64,000 nucleotides of DNA from Streptomyces sp. Tue6028 (lineage in GTDB: Bacteria; Actinomycetota; Actinomycetes; Streptomycetales; Streptomycetaceae), in the NCBI RefSeq assembly GCF_002300165.1, contig NZ_MLCE01000029.1:13180-77179 (forward strand), in the 5' to 3' direction. This document shows, piece after piece, positions 53,083 to 62,276 of this stretch; position 1 is the stretch's first letter; each line of letters opens with the position of its first letter. Under the pieces are notes generated by a model. The model ran no database searches. It was not told where the DNA came from and was given only the letters and a program-made list of their open reading frames with translations. A program made the position numbers and the translations under genes.

Positions 53083-56000
53083 ATGGCGGGACGGGGCCCG
53101 CGGACCGTGGGCCGGCAACCGGCGGACGACCGCGGCGATGCACGGGACACGGCCCTGGTGCGCATCTGCGACCTGGCGGGCCGCCCCCGCGGCACGGGTT
53201 TCGCCGCCGACCACCACGGCACGGTGATCACCAGCCACGAGGCCGTCGACGGGCTGGCCCGCCTCGTCCTGCACGCCCCCGGCGACCGCACCTGCGTCGT
53301 CACCTCCGACGCCGTGACCCCGCTCCCCGACGCCGATCTGGCACTCGTACGCACCGAAGGTCTCGGCCTCGACCCGCTCCCCGTCACCGTGCGGGACAGG
53401 ATCGCGACCGGTACGTACGTCCGGATCGCCGCCGGCGGCTGGCGCGAGGCGCGCCTGCTCGGCACCTCCCCCGCCACGTACACGGCCACGGACCGTTTCC
53501 ACCTCCTCGGCGACGTCCAGGAGCTGGCCATCGGCACGGCGGGCGCGGACGCGCTCCGGCTGGGCGGGGGAGCGGCCGGGGGACCGGTCCTCGACGCCAC
53601 GACCGGCGCGGTCGTCGCGGTGCTCGGTACCGCCCTGCACACCGGGCGCCGGGCCGCCGGCTTCGCGGTCCCGCTGCGCGGCGTGCCGGGCCTGGCCGCG
53701 CTGCTCGCCCGGAACGCGGCCTCCGTACCGGCCTACGGCGCGGACCTGAATCTGGCGGGCGCCCTGGAACTCACCGTGACCTCGGTGGGTTCGGACGGGC
53801 CGGGCGCGGCGACCACCCTCGGCTCCGCCGGCACCGGACGCGGTCCTGTCGAACGGGCCGACGTCGTCAGGGAGTTCACCGCTTTCGAGGACGGCCCGGC
53901 CGCCGTCCTCGGGCTCGTCGGGCGGCCCGGCAGCGGCCGTACGACGGAACTGGCGGCCCTCGCCGCACGCCGCACCTCGGGCGCCGAACCGGCCCCCACG
54001 CTGTGGCTGCGCGGCGCCGACCTGCTCGGCACCGACACCTCGGTGGCCGACGCGGCGACGCGGGCCCTGGAGAGGGCGGGCCGCATCGTGGCGGCGCCGG
54101 GGGAGGAACGAGAAGCCGCCGGGGGACCGTCCCTGCGAGACCTGGCCGACGACCAGCCGGCCGCTGATCCGGCGACGGTCCAAGGGATCCCGCCCGATGC
54201 CGGTCTCCTGCCCCCCGGCAGGTACGAGGGAGAACTGGGCGACATCGGGCCCGAGCGGCTGGCCCGGCTGGCGCGCGAGACGGGGCGGCCCCTGCTGCTC
54301 CTCCTCGACGGCCCCGAGGAGATGCCCCCCGACCTCGCCCACCGGCTGCCCGAGTGGACCGCCGGGACCGCCGACTGGCTGCGCGAGACCGGGGCACGGC
54401 TCGTCGTCGGATGCCGGGCCGAGTACTGGGAGCAGGCGGGCGCCGGCTTCCCCGACGACCTGCTGCACGGCGCGGCCCCGGGGACCGCTTCCCCGGAAGG
54501 GCGGCTGCCCGCCTGCGTACGCCTGGGGGATCTGACCGAGGACGAGGCACGGCTCGCCCGGGCCCGCGCCGGCATCGCCGAAGGCGCGCTCGCAGGCGCC
54601 GACGCACGCCACCCGCTCGTCCTGCGGCTGTTCTCCGAGGTGCGGGCCGCGCTGCCCGGCCATCCGGCCGGGCGTCCCGACCGGGACGAGGTGTTCTCCG
54701 CCTACCTCGACCTGATGTGCCTGCGCGTCGCGGTGCGCCTCGCGGCGGCGAACGGCCTGCGCGGCACCGCGGTGCGCAGGCTCGCCGCCCTCGTCTCCGG
54801 CCAGGTCCACGAGGCCGCGCGGCGCTGTCTGGGCCCGGGGCAGGGCGAGCTGGACCGTGCGTCCTTCGAGACCGTCTTCCCTTGGGGGCCGGTTCCCGGA
54901 GGACGCCTCGCCGAGACCTGCGGCTGGGCCTCCGCCGTCCTCACCGAGGGCCTCCTCGTCCCCGCGGGCGACGGCTACCGGTTCGCCGACGAGGAGCTCG
55001 CCGACTGGATCCAGGGCACCCACCTCGACCTGGGGGCAGCTCTGCACGCCCTCGTGCACCGCAGGCGCCCACCGGCGTCGCCGCAGGTGCCCGCCCAGCG
55101 AACGGCACCCTCGCGCCGCCCCAGGTCCTCCAGGACCGCCGACGCCCGCACGGTCCCCGTACCCCGTCACCGCATCGGCCCCGTCGTGGAGACACTGCTC
55201 CTCCTGGCCCGGCAGCAGGGGGCCGCCGAACTGGCCCGCCGGCTGGACGACCTGGCCGACGCCGTGGACGACCTGCTGCCGAAGACCCCCGGACCGCTCG
55301 GCGACCCCGCCTGGTGGGCGACCCGTCTCTGCGCCGAGGTCCTGCTGAGGGTGCCCGACGCGATGCCGTACATCGGCGTCCTGCGACGGCTCGCCGAGCG
55401 GATCGTGACCTGGCGGGAGACCGGGCGGGGCGTACCCGCGGAGTTCGGGCCCGGCTTCTGGGAGGCGCTGCCCGTCCCCGACACCGAGCGGTTCGACCTG
55501 CTGAGGCGACTGGTGGTCGCGGACGAGGTGCGCCGTCCGGGAGCTGCCGGGGGCACGGAGGAACCACGCCACCCCGGGGCCTCCGGAGACCTCGACGAGA
55601 CAGCCCGGCCGACTGCGCGTCCGACGGCACCGCAGGACGGCTTCCCGGGGATCACGGACGCCGAGGGCACCAGGGGCGTCGGGAGCACCACGGATCTCGG
55701 GGGCACCGGCGATGTCGGTGACGCTCCCACGCGCGGCGCGCGCGAGAGCGGGTTCCGCGCCGCCTCGACGGCCCCGCGCTGCCTGGACGCCGTCGCCCGA
55801 CTGCTCGCCGCCGACCCCACCGCCGTACAGCGACACCTGACGGGCTGGTTCGACGACGAGCGGCCCCTCCCCGCGGCCCCGCACGCGACCGTGGCGACCG
55901 CCGCACAGGCCCTGCTGTACGCGCACCGGGGACGGGCACTGGACGACCTGGCCGAGGCGCTGGTCGACAGCGCGCACCGACGAGGCGACGAACTGCTCGC

Positions 56001-56985
56001 CGTGCTGGCGGAGGAGGAGCCGTCGGCCGTGTGCCGGGCCGTGGACCGCTGGGCGCACGACGAGCGGCCCGCACGGCGCGTGGCGGCGGTGACGTACGGG
56101 CTGCGGGCCGCGCCCTTCGTGCGGACCGTGGCCGACCGCGAACTCCTGCGCTACGCGGCGCTCGCCCTGCTGTCCCGTCCTGCTGACTGCACCCTGCACG
56201 GCGGCGCGCTCGGCCTCCTCGTCCGGGACCCGCGCACCCGCGCCCGGTACCTCCCGCAGGCACTGGACCGCTTCACCGCCGGCGACCCGGGCCTCCCCCC
56301 GGGCGCGCTGGTCGCGGCGCTCACCACCCACCCGGACCCCGTGCTCGACGCGATCCGGAACCGGCTGCGCGGCCCGGGCCCCGGCACCGGCGAGACACTG
56401 CGCGCCCTCGCCGACGTCACCACGCCCGCCCTCGCCCGCCGCGTCGCCGCACTGGTGCGGGAAGCCGTGGAGCTGCGCCCCGACGCCGCCGCCCACGTCG
56501 CCGCGTACGTGGACCGGCGGCTGGAACAGGGGCCTGCGGTACGCGCCGTGCTGCTGCCGCTGGTCGGCGGTCTGCTGGACGGCTGCCCCACCCCGGTGCG
56601 CGCGGCGCTCGCCGAGGTCCTCGCGGCGCCCGGCAGCCGCACGTCGCGCCCCCTGCGCCGCGAGCTGCTGGACCTGCTCCTCGCGCGGGAACACGACCCG
56701 GCCGTCCTCGGCAGCCTGCTCAAGGCCGCCGCGGAGGGAGCGGACCGACGGGGCGAGGAGCCCACCAGGGAGCTGGTGCACCGGGCGGGCCTCCTCCTCG
56801 TGCGCACCCCGGCCGGAGCCACCGGCTTCGACCGCGGCCTCGTCGACCTGGCCCGGCACGTCCCGGGATTCGCCGTCCTGCTGGCCCGCTGGCTGACCGG
56901 TTCCCCCGAGGAATGGGCCGCGGTCGTGGGACCGAGCACCCGCCGCATGATCGAGAACCTGGCCGGAGTCCGGGTTCCCGCGTGA
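53083..56985 (+). CDS. Trypsin-fold / STAND-like NTPase fusion, both active sites altered
   Basis: Very large soluble protein of 1300 residues. The ATG at 53083 follows GGGGAGG. The N-terminal trypsin-like domain (about 20-215) keeps H52 (TSHEAV) and D85 (DADLALVR), but the GxSGGP serine is A165 in GAAGGP. A P-loop domain follows (from about 255) with GLVGRPGSGRTT (277-288), where R286 takes the place of the P-loop lysine; the Walker B strand PLLLLLDG has D409. Winged-helix-like and helical regions continue, then a low-complexity linker (about 820-890), then HEAT/TPR-like helices to the end. The design resembles NACHT/STAND conflict or signalling proteins with a trypsin-like effector. It sits between truB and ribF, a core location. 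Function unknown. It has no signal peptide or membrane helix. Confidence 0.82.
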   Translation: MAGRGPRTVGRQPADDRGDARDTALVRICDLAGRPRGTGFAADHHGTVITSHEAVDGLARLVLHAPGDRTCVVTSDAVTPLPDADLALVRTEGLGLDPLPVTVRDRIATGTYVRIAAGGWREARLLGTSPATYTATDRFHLLGDVQELAIGTAGADALRLGGGAAGGPVLDATTGAVVAVLGTALHTGRRAAGFAVPLRGVPGLAALLARNAASVPAYGADLNLAGALELTVTSVGSDGPGAATTLGSAGTGRGPVERADVVREFTAFEDGPAAVLGLVGRPGSGRTTELAALAARRTSGAEPAPTLWLRGADLLGTDTSVADAATRALERAGRIVAAPGEEREAAGGPSLRDLADDQPAADPATVQGIPPDAGLLPPGRYEGELGDIGPERLARLARETGRPLLLLLDGPEEMPPDLAHRLPEWTAGTADWLRETGARLVVGCRAEYWEQAGAGFPDDLLHGAAPGTASPEGRLPACVRLGDLTEDEARLARARAGIAEGALAGADARHPLVLRLFSEVRAALPGHPAGRPDRDEVFSAYLDLMCLRVAVRLAAANGLRGTAVRRLAALVSGQVHEAARRCLGPGQGELDRASFETVFPWGPVPGGRLAETCGWASAVLTEGLLVPAGDGYRFADEELADWIQGTHLDLGAALHALVHRRRPPASPQVPAQRTAPSRRPRSSRTADARTVPVPRHRIGPVVETLLLLARQQGAAELARRLDDLADAVDDLLPKTPGPLGDPAWWATRLCAEVLLRVPDAMPYIGVLRRLAERIVTWRETGRGVPAEFGPGFWEALPVPDTERFDLLRRLVVADEVRRPGAAGGTEEPRHPGASGDLDETARPTARPTAPQDGFPGITDAEGTRGVGSTTDLGGTGDVGDAPTRGARESGFRAASTAPRCLDAVARLLAADPTAVQRHLTGWFDDERPLPAAPHATVATAAQALLYAHRGRALDDLAEALVDSAHRRGDELLAVLAEEEPSAVCRAVDRWAHDERPARRVAAVTYGLRAAPFVRTVADRELLRYAALALLSRPADCTLHGGALGLLVRDPRTRARYLPQALDRFTAGDPGLPPGALVAALTTHPDPVLDAIRNRLRGPGPGTGETLRALADVTTPALARRVAALVREAVELRPDAAAHVAAYVDRRLEQGPAVRAVLLPLVGGLLDGCPTPVRAALAEVLAAPGSRTSRPLRRELLDLLLAREHDPAVLGSLLKAAAEGADRRGEEPTRELVHRAGLLLVRTPAGATGFDRGLVDLARHVPGFAVLLARWLTGSPEEWAAVVGPSTRRMIENLAGVRVPA

Positions 56986-57129
56986 CCCCGAGCCCCGCCG
57001 ACCGCCCGCTCCGTGTCCGTGCTCCTCGTCACAGCTCGATGCCGATGCAAGCCGAGCGCACACGGCATGGCACCCTTAGAGCTGCGAATGAGGCAATCAC
57101 GGACACGGGTTCGACAAGGAGCGGTCACA

Positions 57130-58098
57130 GTGCAGCGCTGGCGTGGCTTGGAGGACATCCCCCAGGACTGGGGGCGCAGCGTCGTCACCATCGGCTCCTA
57201 CGACGGAGTCCACCGCGGGCACCAGCTGATCATCAAGCATGCCGTGGACCGCGCCCGAGAGCTGGGCGTGCCGTCCGTCGTCGTGACGTTCGACCCGCAC
57301 CCGAGCGAGGTCGTGCGCCCCGGCAGCCACCCCCCGCTGCTGGCCCCGCACCACCGTCGCGCGGAGCTGATGGCCGAGCTGGGCGTGGACGCCCTGCTCA
57401 TCCTCCCCTTCACCAGCGAGTTCTCGAAGTTGTCGCCCGCCGACTTCGTCGTGAAGGTCCTGGTCGACAAGCTCCACGCGAAGGCCGTCGTCGAGGGCCC
57501 GAACTTCCGCTTCGGCCACAAGGCCGCGGGCAACGTCGACTTCCTGCGCGAGCAGGGCGAGACGTACGACTTCGAGGTCGAGGTCGTCGACCTGTACGTC
57601 ACGGGTGAGGCGGGCGGCGGAGAGCCGTTCTCCTCGACCTTGACCCGGCGGCTCGTCGCCGAGGGCGACGTCGAGGGCGCCCGCGAGATCCTCGGCCGCC
57701 CGCACCGCGTCGAGGGCGTCGTCGTCCGCGGCGCCCAGCGCGGCCGGGAGCTCGGCTTCCCGACGGCCAATGTCGAGACCCTCCCGCACACGGCCATCCC
57801 CGCGGACGGCGTGTACGCCGGCTGGCTGCACGTCGCGGACGAGGCGATGCCCGCAGCGATCTCCGTCGGCACGAACCCGCAGTTCGACGGCACCGAGCGC
57901 ACGGTCGAGGCCTACGCCATCGACCGCGTCGGCCTCGACCTCTACGGCCTCCACGTCGCCGTCGACTTCCTCGCCTACGTCCGCGGCCAGGCCAGGTTCG
58001 ACTCGATCGAGGCGCTGCTGGAAGCCATCGGGGACGACGTGAAGCGGTCGCGCGAGCTCATCGAGGCCTACGAGGCCGACTCCGCCCCTCCGGCGTAG
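57130..58098 (+). CDS. ribF: Bifunctional riboflavin kinase / FAD synthetase
   Basis: Makes FMN from riboflavin and then FAD, 322 residues. The adenylyltransferase half opens with VVTIGSYDGVHRGHQ (the HxGH-type nucleotidyltransferase motif HRGH) and VVTFDPHPSEVVRPG. The kinase half has LGFPTANVE and the closing strands YVRGQARFDSIEALLEAI. The GTG at 57130 follows AAGGAG eight bases upstream; the frame stays open to 57013 but without a site. It stands 144 bases after the NTPase fusion gene. A 22-base two-way terminator follows the stop. Confidence 0.96.
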   Translation: MQRWRGLEDIPQDWGRSVVTIGSYDGVHRGHQLIIKHAVDRARELGVPSVVVTFDPHPSEVVRPGSHPPLLAPHHRRAELMAELGVDALLILPFTSEFSKLSPADFVVKVLVDKLHAKAVVEGPNFRFGHKAAGNVDFLREQGETYDFEVEVVDLYVTGEAGGGEPFSSTLTRRLVAEGDVEGAREILGRPHRVEGVVVRGAQRGRELGFPTANVETLPHTAIPADGVYAGWLHVADEAMPAAISVGTNPQFDGTERTVEAYAIDRVGLDLYGLHVAVDFLAYVRGQARFDSIEALLEAIGDDVKRSRELIEAYEADSAPPA

Positions 58099-58119
58099 TC
58101 GCCCAGTCCTCTTCGGTAC

Positions 58120-58167
58120 GACGACGGGGGCGGCCGGTGCTCCGAAGCACCGGCCGCCCCCGTCGTC
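58120..58167. terminator. Strong two-way hairpin terminator between ribF and the peptide transporter
   Basis: A perfect 22-base stem (58120-58141 with 58146-58167) closed by a CCGA loop lies between the convergent ribF and dppF-like stops. It is the longest perfect hairpin seen in the window. Confidence 0.92.
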
Positions 58168-58171
58168 GCGG

Positions 58172-59176
58172 TCAGCCGGCGACCGTCGCCCGGGCCCAGT
58201 GGCAGGCCACCTGCGTCCCGCCGGCACCGTCGAGCACCTCCAGGTCCCGGCCGCGGCAGGCGTCCGCCACACCGGCCCGCTCGGCCTCGCCGCTCGCGAG
58301 GATCTGGCAGCGGGCGTGGAAGCGGCAGCCCGCCGGGATGCGGGACGGGTCCGGGGGCTCGCCCGTCAGCACGACCGGATCGCCCGGGGCCTCCGGCAGC
58401 ACGGAGAGCAGTGCCTGGGTGTAGGGGTGCCGGGGTGCCGTCAGGACCTGCTCGACCTCGCCCGTCTCGACGATGCGGCCGAGGTACATCACCGCGACCC
58501 GGTCGGCGATGTTCCACGCCAGACCCAGGTCGTGCGTCACCACCAGGGCGGACAGGCCGAGTTCGGTGCGCAGACGCAGCAGCAGGGCGAGGATCTCGCC
58601 GCGCACCGACGCGTCCAGCGAGGCAACCGGCTCGTCCGCGACGATGAGTTCGGGCTCCAGGACGAGAGCTCCGGCGATCACCACGCGCTGGCGCTGACCG
58701 CCGGACAGCTCGTGCGGGTACCGGAGGAAGAAGCGTTCCGGCGGGCGCAGTCCGGCCCGGGAGAGGGCCTCCGCGACGGCCGCCTGCTCGTCCCCGCCGT
58801 ACCTGTGGATGCGCAGCCCCTCCGCCACCGCGTCGTACACGGTGTGCCGGGGGTTGAGCGAGCCGCTCGGGTCCTGGAGGACGAGCTGGACGCGCTTGCG
58901 ATACGCCTTCAGGGCGCGCGAGGAGTAGTCGAGCGGCTTGCCGTCGAAGGTGACGTGCCCGCCGGTCGGCGGGACGAGACCGAGGAGCGAGCGCGCGAGT
59001 GTCGTCTTGCCGCAGCCCGACTCGCCGACCAGGGCGACGATCTCGCCGCGCCGGATGTCGAGGTCGACGCCGTCGACCGCCCGCGCGCGGGCGGCGCCGT
59101 TGCGTCCGGCGAACGAGACGTGCAGGTCCTCTGCGCGCAGCAGCGGAGCGGCCGGCGCGGCGGTGTCAGTGGTCAT
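58172..59176 (-). CDS. Peptide ABC transporter ATPase (DppF/OppF type)
   Basis: Cytoplasmic ATPase of 334 residues, second of the heterodimer that powers the importer. Walker A GESGCGKT is at 51-58, the signature LSGGQRQR and Walker B LIVADEP follow, and the H-loop is VVTHDLG. The C-terminal oligopeptide extension carries Cys residues (GCRFHARC, ADAC, VACHW) of the type that binds an iron-sulfur cluster in DppD/DppF proteins. The ATG overlaps the stop of the DppD-type gene in ATGA. It is last in the operon and ends at the long terminator. Confidence 0.94.
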   Translation of the reverse strand: MTTDTAAPAAPLLRAEDLHVSFAGRNGAARARAVDGVDLDIRRGEIVALVGESGCGKTTLARSLLGLVPPTGGHVTFDGKPLDYSSRALKAYRKRVQLVLQDPSGSLNPRHTVYDAVAEGLRIHRYGGDEQAAVAEALSRAGLRPPERFFLRYPHELSGGQRQRVVIAGALVLEPELIVADEPVASLDASVRGEILALLLRLRTELGLSALVVTHDLGLAWNIADRVAVMYLGRIVETGEVEQVLTAPRHPYTQALLSVLPEAPGDPVVLTGEPPDPSRIPAGCRFHARCQILASGEAERAGVADACRGRDLEVLDGAGGTQVACHWARATVAG

Positions 59177-60174
59177 GGCGTGCTGCTCCTGGCTTCTTCG
59201 GCCGGGCTGCCCGGCTGGGGGACCGACGCGCCCGCGTGCACACAGGCCGCCCACCTCGCTGTGCCCGCGTCGCGGAGCTCCTGGTCCTCGGTGATGCAGG
59301 AGTCCAGGGCCACCGGGCACCGCGGGTGGAACGTGCATCCGGACGGCAGCGCGGACGGGTCCGGCGGATCGCCCGGCAGGCCGCGCGGCGCGAACCGCGA
59401 CGCCGTGTCGCCGATACGGGGGAAGGCGGCCGACAGGGCCTTGCCGTACGGGTGCCGGGCGTCCTCGTACACCTGCCGGGCCGGGCCCTCCTCGACGACT
59501 CGGCCCGCGTACATCACGGCGAGGCGGTCGCAGGTGTCGGCCAGCACCGCGAGGTCGTGGCTGATCATGACGAGGCCCAGGTCCTGCTCGCTGACCAGCT
59601 GCTCGATCAGGCGGAGGATCTGCGCCTGGATCATCACGTCGAGCGCCGTGGTCGGTTCGTCGGCGATGACCAGCCGCGGGTCGCAGGCCAGCGCCATGGC
59701 GATCATGACGCGCTGGCGCTGACCGCCGGACAGCTCGTGCGGATAGGCGCTCGCGCGGGCGGCGGGCAGGCCGACGTGTTCGAGCAGTTCTCCGGTCTTC
59801 TTCCGGGCCCCCGCGGGCGTCGCCTTCTTGTGCAGCAGGATCGGCTCGGCGATCTGGTCGCCGATGCGGTGGACCGCGTTCAGCGAGTGCATGGCGCCCT
59901 GGAAGACGATCGAGGCGCCCGCCCAGCGGACCGCCCGCACCTGCCCCCACTTCATCTTCAGGACGTCCTCGCCGTCGAGCAGGATCTCCCCGCTCGTGCG
60001 CGTCCCCGCGGGGAGCAGCCGCAGCAGCGCGAGCGCCAGCGTGGACTTGCCGCAGCCGGACTCGCCCGCGACACCGAGCTTCTGCCCCGCGTCGAGCGAC
60101 AGGTCCACGCCGCGCACGGCGGCCGCGCCGCCCGCGTAGGTCACTTCGAGGTTCCTGACCTCCAGCAGGGTCAA
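59173..60174 (-). CDS. Peptide ABC transporter ATPase (DppD/OppD type)
   Basis: ATPase of 333 residues. The TTG at 60174 overlaps the upstream permease stop (TTGA) and has GGGAG upstream; the product then begins MTLLEVRNLEVTY, which is the family start. Walker A GESGCGKS is at 37-44, signature LSGGQRQR, Walker B LVIADEP, H-loop MISHDLA. The C-terminal peptide-transporter extension has the Cys set GCTFHPRCP, SC and AACVH. In-frame sequence upstream of the TTG belongs to the permease gene. It pairs with the DppF-type ATPase. Confidence 0.93.
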   Translation of the reverse strand: MTLLEVRNLEVTYAGGAAAVRGVDLSLDAGQKLGVAGESGCGKSTLALALLRLLPAGTRTSGEILLDGEDVLKMKWGQVRAVRWAGASIVFQGAMHSLNAVHRIGDQIAEPILLHKKATPAGARKKTGELLEHVGLPAARASAYPHELSGGQRQRVMIAMALACDPRLVIADEPTTALDVMIQAQILRLIEQLVSEQDLGLVMISHDLAVLADTCDRLAVMYAGRVVEEGPARQVYEDARHPYGKALSAAFPRIGDTASRFAPRGLPGDPPDPSALPSGCTFHPRCPVALDSCITEDQELRDAGTARWAACVHAGASVPQPGSPAEEARSSTP

Positions 60175-61136
60175 CGTGCCACTCCCAGCTTGGGGTTGAG
60201 GACGGACTCGACGGCGCGCCCGCACAGCGTGAACGCCAGCGCGACCACCGCGATCGCGACACCGGGCGGTACCAGGTACCACCATTTCCCGGCGCTGACC
60301 GCGCCGGCCTCCCGCGCGTCCTGGAGCAGCCCGCCCCAGGACACCACCGTGGGATCACCGAGCCCGAGGAAGGCGAGGGTCGCCTCGGCGAGGATCGCGG
60401 AGGAGATGATCAGGGTCGTCTGCGCCAGTACCAGCGGCATCACATTGGGCAGGACGTGCCGGGTCATGATGTGCCAGTGTCCGCCGCCGAGCGCCTTGGC
60501 CCGTTCGATGTACGGCCGCGACTCCACCGCGAGGGTCTGCGCGCGCACCAGACGCGCCGTCGTCGGCCAGGTCGTCACGCCGATCGCCAGGATGATCGTG
60601 CCGAGCGACCGGCTCATGACGGTGGCCAGCGCGATCGCGAGGACCAGTGTGGGCATCACCAGGAACCAGTCCGTGATCCGCATCATCACGGTCGCGTACC
60701 AGCCCTTGAAGTGTCCGGCGGTGATGCCGATGAGCGCGCCGATCGCGACCGAGAGTACGGCGGCGAGCAGTCCCACGAGCAGCGAGACCCGGGCGCCCCA
60801 CACCACGAGCCCGAGCAGATTGCGCCCGAACTGGTCCGTTCCCAGGGGGAATTCGGTGCTCGGGCTCTCCATGGGATCGCCCGGCGCGTCGGTCACGCTC
60901 TGCACGTCGGAGCCGACGGTCAGCGGCGCGGTCAGCGCGATGAGCGCGCAGAGTCCGAGGGCGGCGAGTCCGAAGACGCCGGCGTGGTGGGTGCGGTACT
61001 GCTTCCAGAAACGGGCGGCGGAATGACGGCGGCGCTGCCAGGCGAGGGCACGGGGGCTCCTCGCCGTCGCAGGGCCGCCTTTCGAAGCCGCCGTGGATTC
61101 GGTCGTCATCGGCCCGTCCGACTCGGTCGTGGTCAT
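60171..61136 (-). CDS. Peptide ABC transporter permease (DppC/OppC type)
   Basis: Inner-membrane permease of 321 residues. A hydrophilic N-terminal segment (about 50 residues) precedes the first helix (GVFGLAALGLCALIALTA). The family motif FPLGTDQFGRNLLGLVVWGARVSL is present; short form LGTDQFGRN. The EAA loop reads YIERAKALGGGHWHIMTRHVLP. The ATG at 61136 overlaps the DppB-type stop in ATGA. A second in-frame ATG at 61109 follows an imperfect internal repeat (DGPMTTESDGPMTTES), a small local duplication at the N-terminus that could make either codon the true start. Confidence 0.92.
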   Translation of the reverse strand: MTTTESDGPMTTESTAASKGGPATARSPRALAWQRRRHSAARFWKQYRTHHAGVFGLAALGLCALIALTAPLTVGSDVQSVTDAPGDPMESPSTEFPLGTDQFGRNLLGLVVWGARVSLLVGLLAAVLSVAIGALIGITAGHFKGWYATVMMRITDWFLVMPTLVLAIALATVMSRSLGTIILAIGVTTWPTTARLVRAQTLAVESRPYIERAKALGGGHWHIMTRHVLPNVMPLVLAQTTLIISSAILAEATLAFLGLGDPTVVSWGGLLQDAREAGAVSAGKWWYLVPPGVAIAVVALAFTLCGRAVESVLNPKLGVAR

Positions 61137-62200
61137 CGGCCCACCCGTGGGTCCAGCAGCGGATAGATCAGGTCGGCGAGCGTGTTCATCACGATCACGG
61201 CTGCCGCGAAGACGAAGAACAGCCCCTGCACCAAGGGCAGGTCCGGCACGCTCAGCGCCTGGTAGAAGAGCCCGCCGAGGCCCGGCCAGGAGAAGACGGT
61301 CTCGACGAGGATCACTCCCGCGACCGTCCGGCCGAGGTTGATGAAGATCAGTGTCACGGTCGGCAGCAGCGCGTTGGGCACGGCGTGCCGACGGCGTACG
61401 AGGTCGTCCCGCAGCCCCTTCGCCCGGGCGGTCGTCAGATAGTCGCTGCCCATCTCGTCCAGCAGGGCCGACCGCGTGACGAGCAGGGTCTGCCCGTACT
61501 CGACCGCGACCAGCGTCACCACCGGGAGGATCAGATGGTGGGCCACGTCCATGACGTACGCGAAGCCCTCGTTGCCCCCCGACTCCATGCCCCCGGTGGG
61601 GAAGAGACCGGGGATGGGGCCCATGCCCACCGAGAACACGATGATGAGGAGCAGACCCAGCCAGAAGGACGGAATGGAGTAGAGGGTCAGCGCCAGGCCG
61701 GTGTTGACCCGGTCGCTCAGCCCGCCGTTGCGCCACGCGGAGCGCGTGCCGATGAAGATGCCGAGCGCGGTGTAGAGCACGAACGCCGTGCCGGTGAGCA
61801 GCAGGGTGTTCGGCAGCGCCTCCGTGATCTTGTCGATGACGGGGGCCCGGAACTGGTACGAGGTGCCGAGATCGCCGGTGAGCGCCTTGCCGCAGTAGTC
61901 CGTGAACTGCTCCCACATCGGCAGGTCGAGCCCGAACTCCTTGCGGTAGTTGGCCAGTTGCTCGGCAGACACCTGGCGGCCGCCCGTCATGTACTTGACC
62001 GGGTCGCCGGGGATGAGCCGGAACAGGAAGAAGCTGGTGACGAGGACGGCCAGCAGCGAGACGGCCGCGCCGCCCAACTTGCCCGCCACATACCGCAGAT
62101 ACGCGGTTCTGGTACGCGCCCTGGGCCCGCGGACCGACGGCCCGGCCTGCGCCGGACCGTCGGTCGCCTCGACCAGCGAGGGTGTTGCCTCAGCGGTCAT
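61133..62200 (-). CDS. Peptide ABC transporter permease (DppB/OppB type)
   Basis: Inner-membrane permease of 355 residues. The first helix after a polar N-terminus (about 40-65) ends in the family text FFLFRLIPGDPVKYM. The EAA loop is DYLTTARAKGLRDDLVRRRHAVPN. The last helix precedes ADLIYPLLDPRVGR. Its ATG lies 76 bases after the binding-protein stop, and its own stop overlaps the DppC-type start. The region 62201-62276 between it and the binding-protein gene shows no terminator, so a single five-gene transcript is likely. The substrate is presumably peptides, but related systems also carry sugars or nickel. Confidence 0.93.
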   Translation of the reverse strand: MTAEATPSLVEATDGPAQAGPSVRGPRARTRTAYLRYVAGKLGGAAVSLLAVLVTSFFLFRLIPGDPVKYMTGGRQVSAEQLANYRKEFGLDLPMWEQFTDYCGKALTGDLGTSYQFRAPVIDKITEALPNTLLLTGTAFVLYTALGIFIGTRSAWRNGGLSDRVNTGLALTLYSIPSFWLGLLLIIVFSVGMGPIPGLFPTGGMESGGNEGFAYVMDVAHHLILPVVTLVAVEYGQTLLVTRSALLDEMGSDYLTTARAKGLRDDLVRRRHAVPNALLPTVTLIFINLGRTVAGVILVETVFSWPGLGGLFYQALSVPDLPLVQGLFFVFAAAVIVMNTLADLIYPLLDPRVGR

Positions 62201-62276
62201 GAACTACTCATTCGCTCGTGCGTTCATGGGGACCCCGCATGCGTTCGCGGGGGTTCCCTCGGGGGCGGTGCGGGTC

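Noticed and set aside
53044..57063. A 1339-residue minus-strand frame opposite the trypsin-NTPase gene
   Set aside because: The plus-strand frame has a good ribosome site and recognisable trypsin and P-loop motifs; the antisense frame has none.
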